A program made the translations under genes and the position numbers. The notes below the pieces were generated by a model. That model was not told the DNA's origin. It ran no database searches and saw only the letters and a list, made by a program, of their open reading frames with translations. DNA of 64,000 nucleotides. Origin: Erwinia phyllosphaerae. GTDB lineage: Bacteria > Pseudomonadota > Gammaproteobacteria > Enterobacterales > Enterobacteriaceae. The stretch covers positions 186,001-250,000 of the forward strand of contig NZ_JAHSPF010000004.1 of the NCBI RefSeq assembly GCF_019132875.1, written 5' to 3'. This document shows positions 27,790 to 36,939 of this stretch, one piece after another. How positions within the stretch are numbered: the first letter of the stretch is position 1; every line of letters begins with the position of its first letter.

Positions 27790-27797
27790 TTATCGGC
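27790..27797 (-). promoter_or_regulatory. Sigma-28 (FliA) -10 element of the chemoreceptor gene
   Basis: On the minus strand the perfect FliA -10 consensus GCCGATAA lies about 62 nt upstream of the ATG. The expected TAAA -35 motif is only weakly met (TCAT at the right spacing). Confidence 0.7.
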
Positions 27798-27932
27798 ATC
27801 GCTGGCGGGAACATGAATAGTTATTTTCTTATTAATTCAGGATGTTACAAAAATAACACCACCTTAACCTTTTGCTCTGTAACGCTTTTTCATTAAACGC
27901 CGGTCGCTAAATGAAACTATTTTGTTAAAAAC

Positions 27933-29462
27933 TTATTTTCTTAACCGCACCATTCCCTTCATTAACAGGCGGAAAAGCTGCATTCGCCTGCGCATAAAGT
28001 TTTTTTCAAGCTTAAGGACGGGGCCCGTTTCACCAAAGCGCATCACGTTATCCGCGCGCGGTTGCCATGCGGGCCAGTTAATCTCGCCTTCCAGCTGTTG
28101 TGAGAAAACGCTGGCGTAACGGGCAAAGTTCACCCAGTAGCCGCTGACCTTTTGCGCGAATTCGCGATCGGTAGCGGTGAAAGGACGCTTGCCCATCTGC
28201 TCGCTCAGCTCATCCAGCGTGTTTAGCGTGTAGGGAATTTCATTGCCGTGCCAGGTACCATCGGGATAAAGATCGCGGGAGTTTTCCGAAACGTAATCAA
28301 AGTAGTAGCGCCAGGCCGGTACGCCATTGCGATACTGTGACAGCGCGGCGATATAGCCCATCGCGGTGAAGGTCATGTCGCGAGCGACCTGCCTTCCCAG
28401 CTTTGCATCGTCATAGATGCCGTCATACAGCAGATGGATCATCTTCATGCGGATGCCGATCCGCTGCGTGTTACGCAGCTGTTTGATAATCGCCGCCGGT
28501 TCGACGCCAAAGTAGTTAAGCACGCTGGCTTCATCACTGTTACTGCCAATCATCAGCGGCAGCTTATGCTGCCTGACGCTGTTAAAAACGGTAAGCACCG
28601 GCAGCGGCAGCACTCTGTCACCCGCAATGGCTACCGGGCCGTTGGCCAGCGAAGTATCCAGCGGCCAGAAGGCATCCGCCGGCAAAGCGCGCAGCTGTTC
28701 TGCCGTGGCGTCAGCAAGATTAAAATGACGAGCGATTTTTATGCCGTTCTCCAGCGCCTTTTCCCGCGGAATATCAGGCAACGCATAAGGACTCTGCGCA
28801 ATGCCCTTGTGAAACAGGCCAAAGGAAAGCGGCGAGGCAAACAGCGACAGTACGCTGCGCGCGCCGGAGGATTCGCCAAAGATAGTCACGTTATGGCGAT
28901 CGCCGCCAAAAGCGGCAATATTGCGCTGTATCCACTGCAGCGCGGCTATCTGATCGAGTAGCGCAAAGTTATTGACCACTTCGCCAGGCGGATACTCTTT
29001 ATCCAGCGCCGGATGGGCAAAAAAGCCCAGGTGGCCTAAACGATAGTTAAGCGTGACCACGATCACGCCCTGCGCGGCCAGCGGCTGACCAATATAGGGC
29101 GCAAGGCCGCCTGCGCCAATGGTAAAACCACCGCCGTGGATCCAGACCATAACCGGCAGCGGTCTTGCGGGTGCCGTTTCCGGCGTCCAGATATTCAGAT
29201 AGAGGCAGTCTTCGCTGAACGCGCCGGGGTCGCCGCCGCCGACGGCCATGCAGTATTGCCGGTTTTGCCAGCTGGCCGCGCCCCAGGCTGTTGCATCCCT
29301 TTCATCCTGCCACGGCGGCACCGGTTTTGGCGGCTGCCAGCGCCTGGTGCCCGTGGGTGGTGCGGCATAGGGTATTCCCCTGAAAACAAACACGTCCTTT
29401 TCTACACTTCCGCGTACCGTTCCTTCTGCTGTCCTGATCCTCACCACACGTTCGTTTTTCAT
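27933..29462 (-). CDS. Type-B carboxylesterase/lipase
   Basis: 509-residue alpha/beta-hydrolase of the carboxylesterase B family. The opening VRIRTAEGTVRGSV...FRGIPYAAPP, the EDCLYLNIWTP motif, the oxyanion hole WIHGGGFTIGAG, the nucleophile elbow FGESSGARS (Ser about 200) and the catalytic-His region WHGNEIPYTL (about 412) are all intact; the Glu of the triad is likely in SNSDEASVLNYFG. No signal peptide, so it is cytoplasmic. The last 25 residues are rich in Arg/Lys and Met. The substrate is unknown; monocistronic. Confidence 0.9.
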   Translation of the reverse strand: MKNERVVRIRTAEGTVRGSVEKDVFVFRGIPYAAPPTGTRRWQPPKPVPPWQDERDATAWGAASWQNRQYCMAVGGGDPGAFSEDCLYLNIWTPETAPARPLPVMVWIHGGGFTIGAGGLAPYIGQPLAAQGVIVVTLNYRLGHLGFFAHPALDKEYPPGEVVNNFALLDQIAALQWIQRNIAAFGGDRHNVTIFGESSGARSVLSLFASPLSFGLFHKGIAQSPYALPDIPREKALENGIKIARHFNLADATAEQLRALPADAFWPLDTSLANGPVAIAGDRVLPLPVLTVFNSVRQHKLPLMIGSNSDEASVLNYFGVEPAAIIKQLRNTQRIGIRMKMIHLLYDGIYDDAKLGRQVARDMTFTAMGYIAALSQYRNGVPAWRYYFDYVSENSRDLYPDGTWHGNEIPYTLNTLDELSEQMGKRPFTATDREFAQKVSGYWVNFARYASVFSQQLEGEINWPAWQPRADNVMRFGETGPVLKLEKNFMRRRMQLFRLLMKGMVRLRK

Positions 29463-29627
29463 CGCTGCGTCCTGAAGAGTCTGCCCTCATTATTTGCACT
29501 GGCGCAATTTCTGTCCACTGGCGCGCTTAATTTACAGAAAATGCTTACGATTTCTTAACGATTGAAAGGAGAGAAAATAAGGCCCGCCTGGTTACTGGCC
29601 GGGAAAAGCGGCGTGGGATAAAGCGCT

Positions 29628-29663
29628 GCGCCTGCTGGCCCTTGTCGAAAAGCCAGCAGGCGC
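29628..29663 (-). terminator. Hairpin downstream of the aromatic-acid permease gene
   Basis: Perfect 12-bp inverted repeat GCGCCTGCTGGC/GCCAGCAGGCGC (29628-29639 and 29652-29663) 20 bp after the permease stop. There is no clear T run, so this is a weak terminator call or an mRNA 3'-end stabiliser. Confidence 0.5.
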
Positions 29664-29683
29664 GGGGAAATTAAGAAGTGATG

Positions 29684-31012
29684 CTACTGCTGCGAGCGGC
29701 AATGACCGTAACGGAACTTGGCAACCAGCATTAGCGAAGTCAGCACGGCCGGAATAGCCAGGCTGGAGAAGACTTCCGTAATATGCCAGCCCATCGCTAA
29801 CATTTGCGCACCGGCAAAAGCGCTGAGAATGGCCCCTATCCGCCCTACGCCGTGCATCCAGCTCGACCCCGTCGCACGCGCATGGGTAGGATAATAGCTG
29901 GCCGACAGCGCATTCATGCCCGTATTGGCACCGTTAAGGCAAAAACCGCTGCAGAAAGCCACCGTCCCTAAAATCAGCGTATCTGCGGGCGCGTAGCCTA
30001 TCGCTACTGTGGCAATCGCCCCCGTAAAGTAGATGGCGGCCAGCGCCAGGTTGGCATTAAAGCGATCCATTATCCAGCCGGCAAACAGGGAACCAATCGT
30101 GCCGCCCGCCTGGTACATTGCCGTCACCAGCGCCGCCTGAGTTACCGTCATCCCCATGTCTTTGACTAATGACGGAAGCCAGCTGCCGATCAGGTACACC
30201 AGGAACAGCCCCATAAAATAGCTGCCCCACAGCAGAACGCTGCCGGAGAGATAAGGACGCGTCAGCACCAGCTTTACCGCCCCGTGCCGCTGCGCTTTTT
30301 CATCCATAGCAAAACGGCTGCCCTGCGGTAGCTGGCCCGGCGCCATTTTTTCGACGATGCGCCGAATTTGCTCCACGGGCGCCTGACGCGACAGCAGGAA
30401 GCGTACGGACTCGGGTAGCCATTTCAGTAACATCGGGACAATCAGCAGCGGCAGGAGTCCGCCAACCACCAGCACGGAGTGCCAGCCCAGATTAGGGATA
30501 AGCCACGAAGCCGCAAACCCCCCGCCGGCCGCACCAAAGGTAAAGCCGCAAAAAACCACCGTAATAATAAAGGCGCGTTTGCGTTCAGGAGAATATTCCG
30601 CCACCAGCGTACCGACGTTGGGCATCGCCGCGCCCAGACCCAGCCCGGTAAGAAAGCGGAACAGCAGCATTTGATCGACGCTTTGTGAAAAGGCGGTCGC
30701 CAGCGTCAGCAGGCCAAAGAAAAAGACGCTGCTGATAATAATTACGCGGCGTCCAAAGCGGTCGGCCAGCGGGCCAGCAAACATCGCCCCCAGCGCGAGG
30801 CCAATCAGCGCGGCGCTGATCACCGCGCCCAGCTGTTGGGTACTGACGCCCCAGGTTGCCTTTAGCGCTGGCGCAATAAAGCCCATCAGGGCGATATCCA
30901 TGCCGTCCATGGCAACCACGGCAAAACACAGGGCAATAATACGTTGCTGATAGCGAGTAATGCCGCCTTCGTTAATTAAGGCACGCACGTCTGTCGCAGC
31001 GATACTCTCCAC
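29684..31012 (-). CDS. Aromatic acid:H+ symporter-family (PcaK/BenK-like) MFS permease
   Basis: 442 residues, twelve membrane segments. The AAHS signature (DGMDIALMGFIAPALKATWGVS) near TM1 and GPLADRFGRRVIIISSVFFFG between TM2 and TM3 place it with PcaK, BenK and the gallate transporters, which import benzoate-type acids with H+. The start is a GTG at 31012 with ATGGAG 8 nt upstream. Divergent from a PcaQ/GalR-like LysR gene. No pca, ben or gal catabolic genes lie in the window. Confidence 0.85.
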   Translation of the reverse strand: MESIAATDVRALINEGGITRYQQRIIALCFAVVAMDGMDIALMGFIAPALKATWGVSTQQLGAVISAALIGLALGAMFAGPLADRFGRRVIIISSVFFFGLLTLATAFSQSVDQMLLFRFLTGLGLGAAMPNVGTLVAEYSPERKRAFIITVVFCGFTFGAAGGGFAASWLIPNLGWHSVLVVGGLLPLLIVPMLLKWLPESVRFLLSRQAPVEQIRRIVEKMAPGQLPQGSRFAMDEKAQRHGAVKLVLTRPYLSGSVLLWGSYFMGLFLVYLIGSWLPSLVKDMGMTVTQAALVTAMYQAGGTIGSLFAGWIMDRFNANLALAAIYFTGAIATVAIGYAPADTLILGTVAFCSGFCLNGANTGMNALSASYYPTHARATGSSWMHGVGRIGAILSAFAGAQMLAMGWHITEVFSSLAIPAVLTSLMLVAKFRYGHCRSQQ

Positions 31013-31323
31013 GTTAGCGCTCCATGGCCAGCGTTTTTTTCACAGGCTGGCATCGATTCCGAAAAAAAAGTGTCGGTTATCATAACGGATTGCCATGCGG
31101 TTGACCCAGCAAAATAGTTGCTTTTCTGTAGCGAATTTCACGGAAAAAGCAAGCATCCGCAAGGAAAATGGGGGCTTTTATCAGAAAAACTGATATCGGG
31201 CAGGCAATAGCCCAACGGAAAGTAATGGAAAAGCGGGTTAATGTTAATTAAATTTTGCAATAAGGTTAACAATTATCTTAAGCGGGGCTTGCCTGACAAT
31301 AGCCTTGCTGACTACGCTGGATT
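31013..31323. other. Divergent permease-LysR control region
   Basis: About 310 bp, AT-rich in the right half. It contains GTTAT-C-ATAAC (31076-31086) and, nearer the LysR gene, the clustered GTTAA/TTAAC elements around 31238-31275 (TTAATGTTAATTAA and AAGGTTAACA). These are the most likely regulator-binding sites, but I cannot choose among them. Confidence 0.5.
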
Positions 31324-32247
31324 ATGGAAAAAAATTATCTGTTTAATCAGCGCATTCGTCTGCGTCATTTACATACTTTTGTCGCCGTGGCCCAGCAAGG
31401 TACGCTGGGGCGCGCCGCCGAAGTGCTGTCGCTTAGTCAGCCAGCGTTATCGAAAACGCTAAACGAGCTGGAAGAGATGACCGGTGCCAGGCTGTTTGAG
31501 CGAGGCCGCCTGGGTGCCCAGCTTACTACCGCTGGTGAACAGTTTATGACTCACGCGGTGCGTATTCTGGATGCGCTTAACCACGCGGGCCAGTCGCTCA
31601 GCCCCGTCGCCGAAAAGGATCCTGCCGTATTGCGCATAGGCGTACTGACTACGGTGGCGCTTGGCATGCTCCCTTCCATTCTTGAACGCTTTCACCAGCA
31701 GCAGCCAAGAACCGTGGTACAGGTTGCCACGCTGCACAATAACGTTCTGATCGCCGGGCTGCGGGCGGGCGAATTTGAAGTGGGCATTGGCCGCATGGCC
31801 GACGCCACCATGATGACCGGGCTGAATTATGAGCTGCTTTTTCTGGAGTCTTTACGGCTGGTCGTCCATCCCCAGCACCCGCTGTTAAGTGACAACGTCA
31901 CTCTGTCGCGCGCGCTGACCTGGCCAGTGGTAATATCACCGGAAGGCACGGCACCCAGACGGATTGCCGATGCAATGCTGAAGGAACACGGCTGTCAGCT
32001 GCCCGATACGCTGGTGGAAACCTCAGCCACTTCGCTGGCGCGCCAGCTGGCCATGCGCTGTAACTATGTCTGGTTTGTGCCGTCCGGCGCTATTAAAGAA
32101 GATTTATTGCATAACGCTCTGGCGGCTTTACCCATTGCTTCACATGGCGCAGGCGAACCGGTAGGCATTATTACCCGCTCCGGTTCTCCCCTCAGCCGCA
32201 GCGCGGAGCTGCTGATGGCCGTGACCCGTAAGTCGCACTCCGGCTAG
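31324..32247 (+). CDS. LysR-family regulator, PcaQ/gallate-regulator-like
   Basis: 307 residues. Winged helix with RIRLRHLHTFVAVAQQGTLG, AAEVLSLSQPALSKTLNELEE and LFERGRLGAQLTTAGEQF, which has the PcaQ-group feature 'HTFVAVAQQGTLGRAAE'. The effector domain holds the VATLHNNVLIAGLRAGEFEVGIGRM stretch seen in the same group. PcaQ and GalR activate divergent catabolic and transport genes in response to aromatic intermediates; here it faces only the AAHS permease. Confidence 0.82.
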   Translation: MEKNYLFNQRIRLRHLHTFVAVAQQGTLGRAAEVLSLSQPALSKTLNELEEMTGARLFERGRLGAQLTTAGEQFMTHAVRILDALNHAGQSLSPVAEKDPAVLRIGVLTTVALGMLPSILERFHQQQPRTVVQVATLHNNVLIAGLRAGEFEVGIGRMADATMMTGLNYELLFLESLRLVVHPQHPLLSDNVTLSRALTWPVVISPEGTAPRRIADAMLKEHGCQLPDTLVETSATSLARQLAMRCNYVWFVPSGAIKEDLLHNALAALPIASHGAGEPVGIITRSGSPLSRSAELLMAVTRKSHSG

Positions 32248-32810
32248 CGGCTGCGTTTGGCATGGCGCTCACGGTTTTCTGCCCGCGCCTGTTCGCTTTT
32301 TCTTAACGCCACGTAGCAGGCTCCGCTGCCGCCATGATGCGGCTGGGCGCTGCAAAACGCCTGTACCTGCTCAAACTGCTGCAGCCAGCGCGCCAGATAG
32401 CTGCGCACGATATTAGCGTGCGCATCATCTTCTTTACCCTTGCCGTGAATAATCAGCAGATTACGAAAGTTTTCATGCTCTGCCTGCAACATAAAGCTGT
32501 ATAAGGACTGGCGGCAGGTTTCGACCGGCTGCCGCAGAAGATTCAGGCTGGCGTTCGGCTGGTACTTGCCCAGGCGCAGCTTATCCAGCACGCCCTGCTG
32601 GATCCCCTCGGCTTTATATTCCAGCGGCACTTCACGCGGAATAATCGTTAAAAAACCGCTGGTCAGCGGATTATCCAGCTGCAACTCTTCCTGACGCTGG
32701 CGTGGGGATTTGGTAGAAGGGGATTTTAGCCACAGAATATTGCTACAGTCCTTCAGCGGCGTGACGTCTTCCATCGCGTCTTTGAACAGGTCTTCATCGT
32801 TAAAGTTCAT
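32244..32810 (-). CDS. smrA: SmrA, Smr-domain DNA endonuclease
   Basis: 188 residues (187 in E. coli SmrA/YdaL). The N-terminal MNFNDEDLFKDAMEDVTPLK and central QLDNPLTSGFL and GVLDKLRLGKYQPNASLNLL match E. coli, and the C-terminal Smr domain (about 95-185) has LLIIHGKGKEDDAHANIVRSYLARW and HHGGSGACYVALRK. Smr-domain proteins nick DNA or RNA; the cellular job is not well defined. Two ATGs abut (32813 and 32810); GGGGA is 6 or 9 nt away, and 32810 matches the homologue. Overlaps the LysR gene end by 4 bp, convergently. Confidence 0.93.
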   Translation of the reverse strand: MNFNDEDLFKDAMEDVTPLKDCSNILWLKSPSTKSPRQRQEELQLDNPLTSGFLTIIPREVPLEYKAEGIQQGVLDKLRLGKYQPNASLNLLRQPVETCRQSLYSFMLQAEHENFRNLLIIHGKGKEDDAHANIVRSYLARWLQQFEQVQAFCSAQPHHGGSGACYVALRKSEQARAENRERHAKRSR

Positions 32811-32897
32811 CATGCGAATTCCCCGGTGGCAGCAAAGATAATGATGTAATGGTATCTCCACCGGGCTGGTCTGGCAAAAATTCACCGGGGTTAAACG

Positions 32898-33851
32898 CTA
32901 TTCTTCCTGTTGCAGCGCAAAACGCGCGCTGGCTTCATCCGTCACCAGGCCGCTGATCCAGCCGCCCTTTAATACGGCGGCGATAGCCTGGTGCTTTTCG
33001 TGGCCGCCCGCGAAGGCAACAATCTGCCGCCGGGTATGCGCCGTCAGCCTGACGCTGGTCAGGCGCTCGTCCAGCTCGCTTGCTGCCCGTTCCCCCTTCT
33101 TATCGATAAAGTGACCGATCATTTCTGCTGCTACCTGCTGCGACATTAATGTGGCCACCTCCGCGTCGCTGATAAAACCGTCCGCATTAAGCGGGCAGCC
33201 TGGCGCAACCTGACCGATGCCCACAAACATCACGTCAGCCTGCGCCGCTTTTTCCGTCACGGTGCGGTAGATACGATGATTGCACCAGAGATCGCGGTCT
33301 GCGGCGCTGTCGGCATAAAGCGGCGCGGGCAGAATAAAATAGCGCCCCTGGGTTTTTTCCGCCATCCATAACGGCACGTCGTAACGGGTACAGGAACCAT
33401 CGCTGGCGATAGCGCCTATTAGCGAGACGCAGCTGTGCTGCGGCCGCTCAAACTCCGGCAGCTCGCTAATGGTTGCGCGTAATGTTCTGCCGGAGCCGAC
33501 AGCGATAATCTGTGCCTGTGGATTTTTTAGCGTTTGCGCCATGACTTCCGCGCCCGCCACGGCGATCATCTGCTGCAGTCCGACGGCTTCTACCCCCTCA
33601 GAAGGGACAACCTGGCAAAGCGCCAGGCCAAAGCGCTGCTGTAGCTGTTGCGCCAGCGTCATGCATTCCGCTACCGGATGATTGACGGCCACGCTGACCA
33701 GCCCCTGCTCTGTGGCCAGCGCCACCAGCCGCTGCGCCACCTGGCGAGAAACGCCAAGCTTGTCGGCAATATCGTGCTGGGTTTCACCGGCAACGTAATA
33801 CATCCAGGCCGCCCGCGCTGCCTGATCTAACTTTCTGTCGTGCTTGCTCAT
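32898..33851 (-). CDS. dalR: SorC/DeoR-type sugar-binding regulator, probable arabinitol operon regulator DalR
   Basis: 317 residues: N-terminal HTH (about 8-55: AARAAWMYYVAGETQHDIADKLGVSRQ) and the C-terminal SorC sugar-phosphate-binding domain (about 60-315) with VGSGRTLRATISELP and DVMFVGIGQV. Divergent from dalD, as dalR is from dalDKT in Klebsiella. The ATG at 33851 is preferred over the longer frame upstream since the homologous N-terminus begins MSKHDRKLDQAARAAW. It should release dal operators on binding D-arabinitol or a derivative (family inference). Confidence 0.8.
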   Translation of the reverse strand: MSKHDRKLDQAARAAWMYYVAGETQHDIADKLGVSRQVAQRLVALATEQGLVSVAVNHPVAECMTLAQQLQQRFGLALCQVVPSEGVEAVGLQQMIAVAGAEVMAQTLKNPQAQIIAVGSGRTLRATISELPEFERPQHSCVSLIGAIASDGSCTRYDVPLWMAEKTQGRYFILPAPLYADSAADRDLWCNHRIYRTVTEKAAQADVMFVGIGQVAPGCPLNADGFISDAEVATLMSQQVAAEMIGHFIDKKGERAASELDERLTSVRLTAHTRRQIVAFAGGHEKHQAIAAVLKGGWISGLVTDEASARFALQQEE

Positions 33852-33904
33852 CATCCTGCCCATCTGTTTTGCACAGCTTACTGTGAATAATTGCCCGACC
33901 GGCG

Positions 33905-34002
33905 AGCAAAAGCAAATTTTGTGATCGCTCCCGCAGACAGTCGCGCGTAATTTCACCAGGCTGTAACACACTCAAGCAAAAGCCCTAACAAAGAGCAAAA
34001 GC
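33905..34002. repeat. Three AGCAAAAGC direct repeats in the dalR-dalD control region
   Basis: Copies at 33905-33913, 33975-33983 and 33994-34002; the last two extend to the 11-mer AGCAAAAGCCC and are 19 bp apart, close to two helical turns. They lie between the dalR and dalD starts and are candidate DalR sites. Confidence 0.6.
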
Positions 34003-34021
34003 CCAAATACTGGAGACCACC

Positions 34022-35416
34022 ATGACCGCTTCTTCTGCCTCAGTCTGGCTGCACATCGGTGCAGGATCTTTCCACCGCGCGCATCAGGCCTGGTATCTGC
34101 ACCGTCTGTTACAGCAGGGCGATACGCGCTGGGAAATTGCCCTTAGCAACATTCGTAACGACGCGGTGCCTTTACTGACGGCCCTTGCCGCGCAAAACGG
34201 CGAGTACGTGCTGGAGACCGTCACGCCTGAAGGCGAGCGCGAGTATGAAAAAATCACCTCGATCAAACATATTGTTCCCTGGGACGCGGAGCTGAAGGCG
34301 CTGACGGCCAGAGGCGCAGAGACGGCAACGCGGGTTATCGCCTTCACCGTTACCGAAAGCGGCTACTATCTGGACAGCGAGCACCAACTCGATCAGCAAC
34401 ATGCGGATATCAAGGCCGATATAAACGGCGAGACGCGTACGCTTTACGGAGCACTCAGGCGTATTTTGCAGGCGCGCGTTGAAGCGCATGGCGATCCGGT
34501 CACGCTGTTGAGCTGCGATAACCTACGGCATAACGGCGAACGTTTCCGTCAGGCTTTTCTGGCCTTTTTGCAGTTGTGCGGCGACGAAAAGCTGCTGGCG
34601 TGGGTGGCTGAGCAGACGAAATCCCCTGATACGATGGTCGATCGTATTACGCCGCGTCCTACAGCCGATATTGCCCCGCGCGTGCTGGCCGCAACCGGTT
34701 TTGCAGACAGCGCACCGGTGATGGGCGAGGCTTTTATTCAGTGGGTGGTGGAAGATGATTTTGCCGCAGGCCGTCCGGCGCTGGAAAAGGTGGGCGTCAC
34801 CCTGGTCGATTCTGTCCTGCCGTGGGAAGAGGCGAAAATTCGCATCCTGAATGCCAGCCATAGCTGCATCGCCTGGGCCGGAACCCTGGTGGGGCAGGAC
34901 TTTATTCATCAGAGCACCCGCACGCAGGAAATCAAAGAGATGGCCTGGGAGTATGTTACTCAGGACGTGATCCCTTCGCTTTCGCCCAGCCCGCTCGATT
35001 TGCAGGAGTATCGCGACGTCGTGCTGGCGCGCTTCGCCAACCCTTTTATCCGCGACACTAATCAACGCGTCGCGGCGGATGGTCTCTCCAAGATCCCCGG
35101 ATTTATTACGCCGACCCTGACAGAAAGCTATGCGCGCGGCGATATCCCACGGGCAACCGCCGTTCTTCCTGCCCTGTTCTTTCTCTTTTTGCAGCGCTGG
35201 CATCAGGACGAACTTCCGTACGCTTACCAGGACGGCGCGCTGGACGCTGCAGGCTGGCACGCCGTAATGGCGAAGCCAGACGCCCTGGCAAACTATGCCG
35301 CTAACGAGACGCTGTTTGGCCCGCTGGCTAAAGACGCCAGGTTTGCCGCGCTATTGACCGAAACCGTTTCTGCGCTGGGCCAGTGGGCAAAAGTGCCGCA
35401 GCCGGTAAATGAATAA
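34022..35416 (+). CDS. dalD: D-arabinitol 4-dehydrogenase DalD (mannitol dehydrogenase family)
   Basis: NAD-dependent oxidation of D-arabinitol to D-xylulose. 464 residues, in the 450-490 range of the long-chain polyol dehydrogenases. The N-terminal [18 protein letters not shown] (modified Rossmann loop), the TESGYYLD segment, [10 protein letters not shown] and [12 protein letters not shown] in the middle and the catalytic-site [17 protein letters not shown] (Lys and His) mark the family. TGGAGACC precedes the ATG. First gene of dalDKT, ten bases before dalK. Confidence 0.88.
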   Translation: MTASSASVWLHIGAGSFHRAHQAWYLHRLLQQGDTRWEIALSNIRNDAVPLLTALAAQNGEYVLETVTPEGEREYEKITSIKHIVPWDAELKALTARGAETATRVIAFTVTESGYYLDSEHQLDQQHADIKADINGETRTLYGALRRILQARVEAHGDPVTLLSCDNLRHNGERFRQAFLAFLQLCGDEKLLAWVAEQTKSPDTMVDRITPRPTADIAPRVLAATGFADSAPVMGEAFIQWVVEDDFAAGRPALEKVGVTLVDSVLPWEEAKIRILNASHSCIAWAGTLVGQDFIHQSTRTQEIKEMAWEYVTQDVIPSLSPSPLDLQEYRDVVLARFANPFIRDTNQRVAADGLSKIPGFITPTLTESYARGDIPRATAVLPALFFLFLQRWHQDELPYAYQDGALDAAGWHAVMAKPDALANYAANETLFGPLAKDARFAALLTETVSALGQWAKVPQPVNE

Positions 35417-35426
35417 GGAGCAAGAT

Positions 35427-36890
35427 ATGTATCTGGGTATCGATCTTGGCACCTCTGAACTTAAAGCGCTGGTGCTTGCCGAAGGCGAAATCGTGGCAAC
35501 CTGTAGCGCAAAGCTGAGCGTGCAGCGCCCGCATCCTCACTGGGCGGAGCAAGCGCCGCAGGACTGGTGGCAGGCCCTTGAGCAGACTATTGGTGAGCTG
35601 CGCCAGACGTTGGGCGAGCGCTGGTCTGCTATTCGCGCTATCGGGCTTTCTGGCCAGATGCACGGTGCCGTCCTGATGGATAGCCACCATCAGGTGCTGC
35701 GCCCCTGCATTTTATGGAACGATACCCGCAGCGCGGCGGAGTGCAGCGAACTCACTGAACGAGCCAGCGATTTACACAGCGTTTCCGGCAATCTCGCTAT
35801 GCCCGGCTTCACGGCGCCGAAACTGCTGTGGGTAGCGCGTTATGAACCAGAGATTTTTGCCCGCCTCGCCACGGTGTTATTGCCCAAGGACTATCTGCGC
35901 TGGCGTATGTCCGGAGAAAAAATCGCCGACATGTCGGACGCCGCCGGGACGCTCTGGCTTGATGTTGCGCGTCGTGACTGGTCAGACAGCCTGCTGGCAG
36001 CCTGTGGCCTGACCAGAGATCAGATGCCGCGCTTAACGGAAGGTTCGCAGCCCGCAGGCAAACTGCAAAGCGACGTTGCACACCGCTGGGGCCTGCCGGA
36101 AGGCATTATTATTGCGGGCGGCGGTGGCGATAATGCGGCCAGCGCGGTTGGGCTGGGCGCGGTTGAACCCGGCGATGCCTTTATTTCACTGGGTACCTCC
36201 GGCGTGCTGTTTGCCGTCAACGATCGCTTTCGTCCTGCGCCGGCTTCAGCCGTTCATGCTTTCTGCCATGCACTGCCCGCACGCTGGCATCAGATGAGCG
36301 TAATGCTGTCGGCTGCCTCCTGCCTGCGCTGGCTTTGCGAACTGCTTAACGCGTCTGAAAGCGAATTGCTGGCGGAAGTGGCTGCTTTGAGCGAAGAGGC
36401 GCAGCGTACCGCACCGCTGTTTCTGCCCTATCTGGCTGGCGAACGCACGCCGCATAACGATCCGCAGGCCAGTGGATCTTTTCATCATCTGACTTTATCC
36501 ACGCAGCGCGCCGCGCTTGCCTATGCCGTGCTGGAGGGCGTTGCCTTTGGGCTGGCAGACGGCCTGAAAGCGCTGAACGAGGCGGGGACGGAACTGGACT
36601 GCTGCTCCCTGACCGGCGGCGGCGCACGCAGTGCCTTCTGGGCGCAGCTGATTGCGGACACGCTCGATTTACCCATCGTGACCCACCAGGGAGGAGAAAC
36701 CGGTGGTGCGCTGGGCGCGGCACGCCTGGGCTGGCTGGCCAATGGCGGCGAGCCGCAGCGGGTCTGTCAAAAACCGGCCGTCCTCAAACGCTACCTGCCT
36801 GACGCGACTCGCCATCACCAGCTACAGCGGCGGCTCGATTATTTCCGGCTGCTTTATCAACAGCAGCGAGAAGCGCGCGGCGCTTTCTGA
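35427..36890 (+). CDS. dalK: D-xylulose kinase DalK (FGGY family)
   Basis: 487 residues. Phosphorylates D-xylulose to xylulose 5-phosphate for the pentose phosphate pathway. N-terminal YLGIDLGTSELKALVL, SGQMHGAVLMD and WNDTRS, and C-terminal GGGARSAFWAQLIAD are close to XylB. The ATG at 35427 is fixed by AAGGAG (35415-35420) ending 6 nt before it; a longer frame upstream reads into the end of dalD. The dal context, not the sequence alone, separates it from XylB: the neighbours are dalD and dalT and no xylA is present. Confidence 0.88.
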   Translation: MYLGIDLGTSELKALVLAEGEIVATCSAKLSVQRPHPHWAEQAPQDWWQALEQTIGELRQTLGERWSAIRAIGLSGQMHGAVLMDSHHQVLRPCILWNDTRSAAECSELTERASDLHSVSGNLAMPGFTAPKLLWVARYEPEIFARLATVLLPKDYLRWRMSGEKIADMSDAAGTLWLDVARRDWSDSLLAACGLTRDQMPRLTEGSQPAGKLQSDVAHRWGLPEGIIIAGGGGDNAASAVGLGAVEPGDAFISLGTSGVLFAVNDRFRPAPASAVHAFCHALPARWHQMSVMLSAASCLRWLCELLNASESELLAEVAALSEEAQRTAPLFLPYLAGERTPHNDPQASGSFHHLTLSTQRAALAYAVLEGVAFGLADGLKALNEAGTELDCCSLTGGGARSAFWAQLIADTLDLPIVTHQGGETGGALGAARLGWLANGGEPQRVCQKPAVLKRYLPDATRHHQLQRRLDYFRLLYQQQREARGAF

Positions 36891-36939
36891 AACATAAATC
36901 GGGCGCATCGGGCGTCCGTTACCTGACAACAGAGGAATT

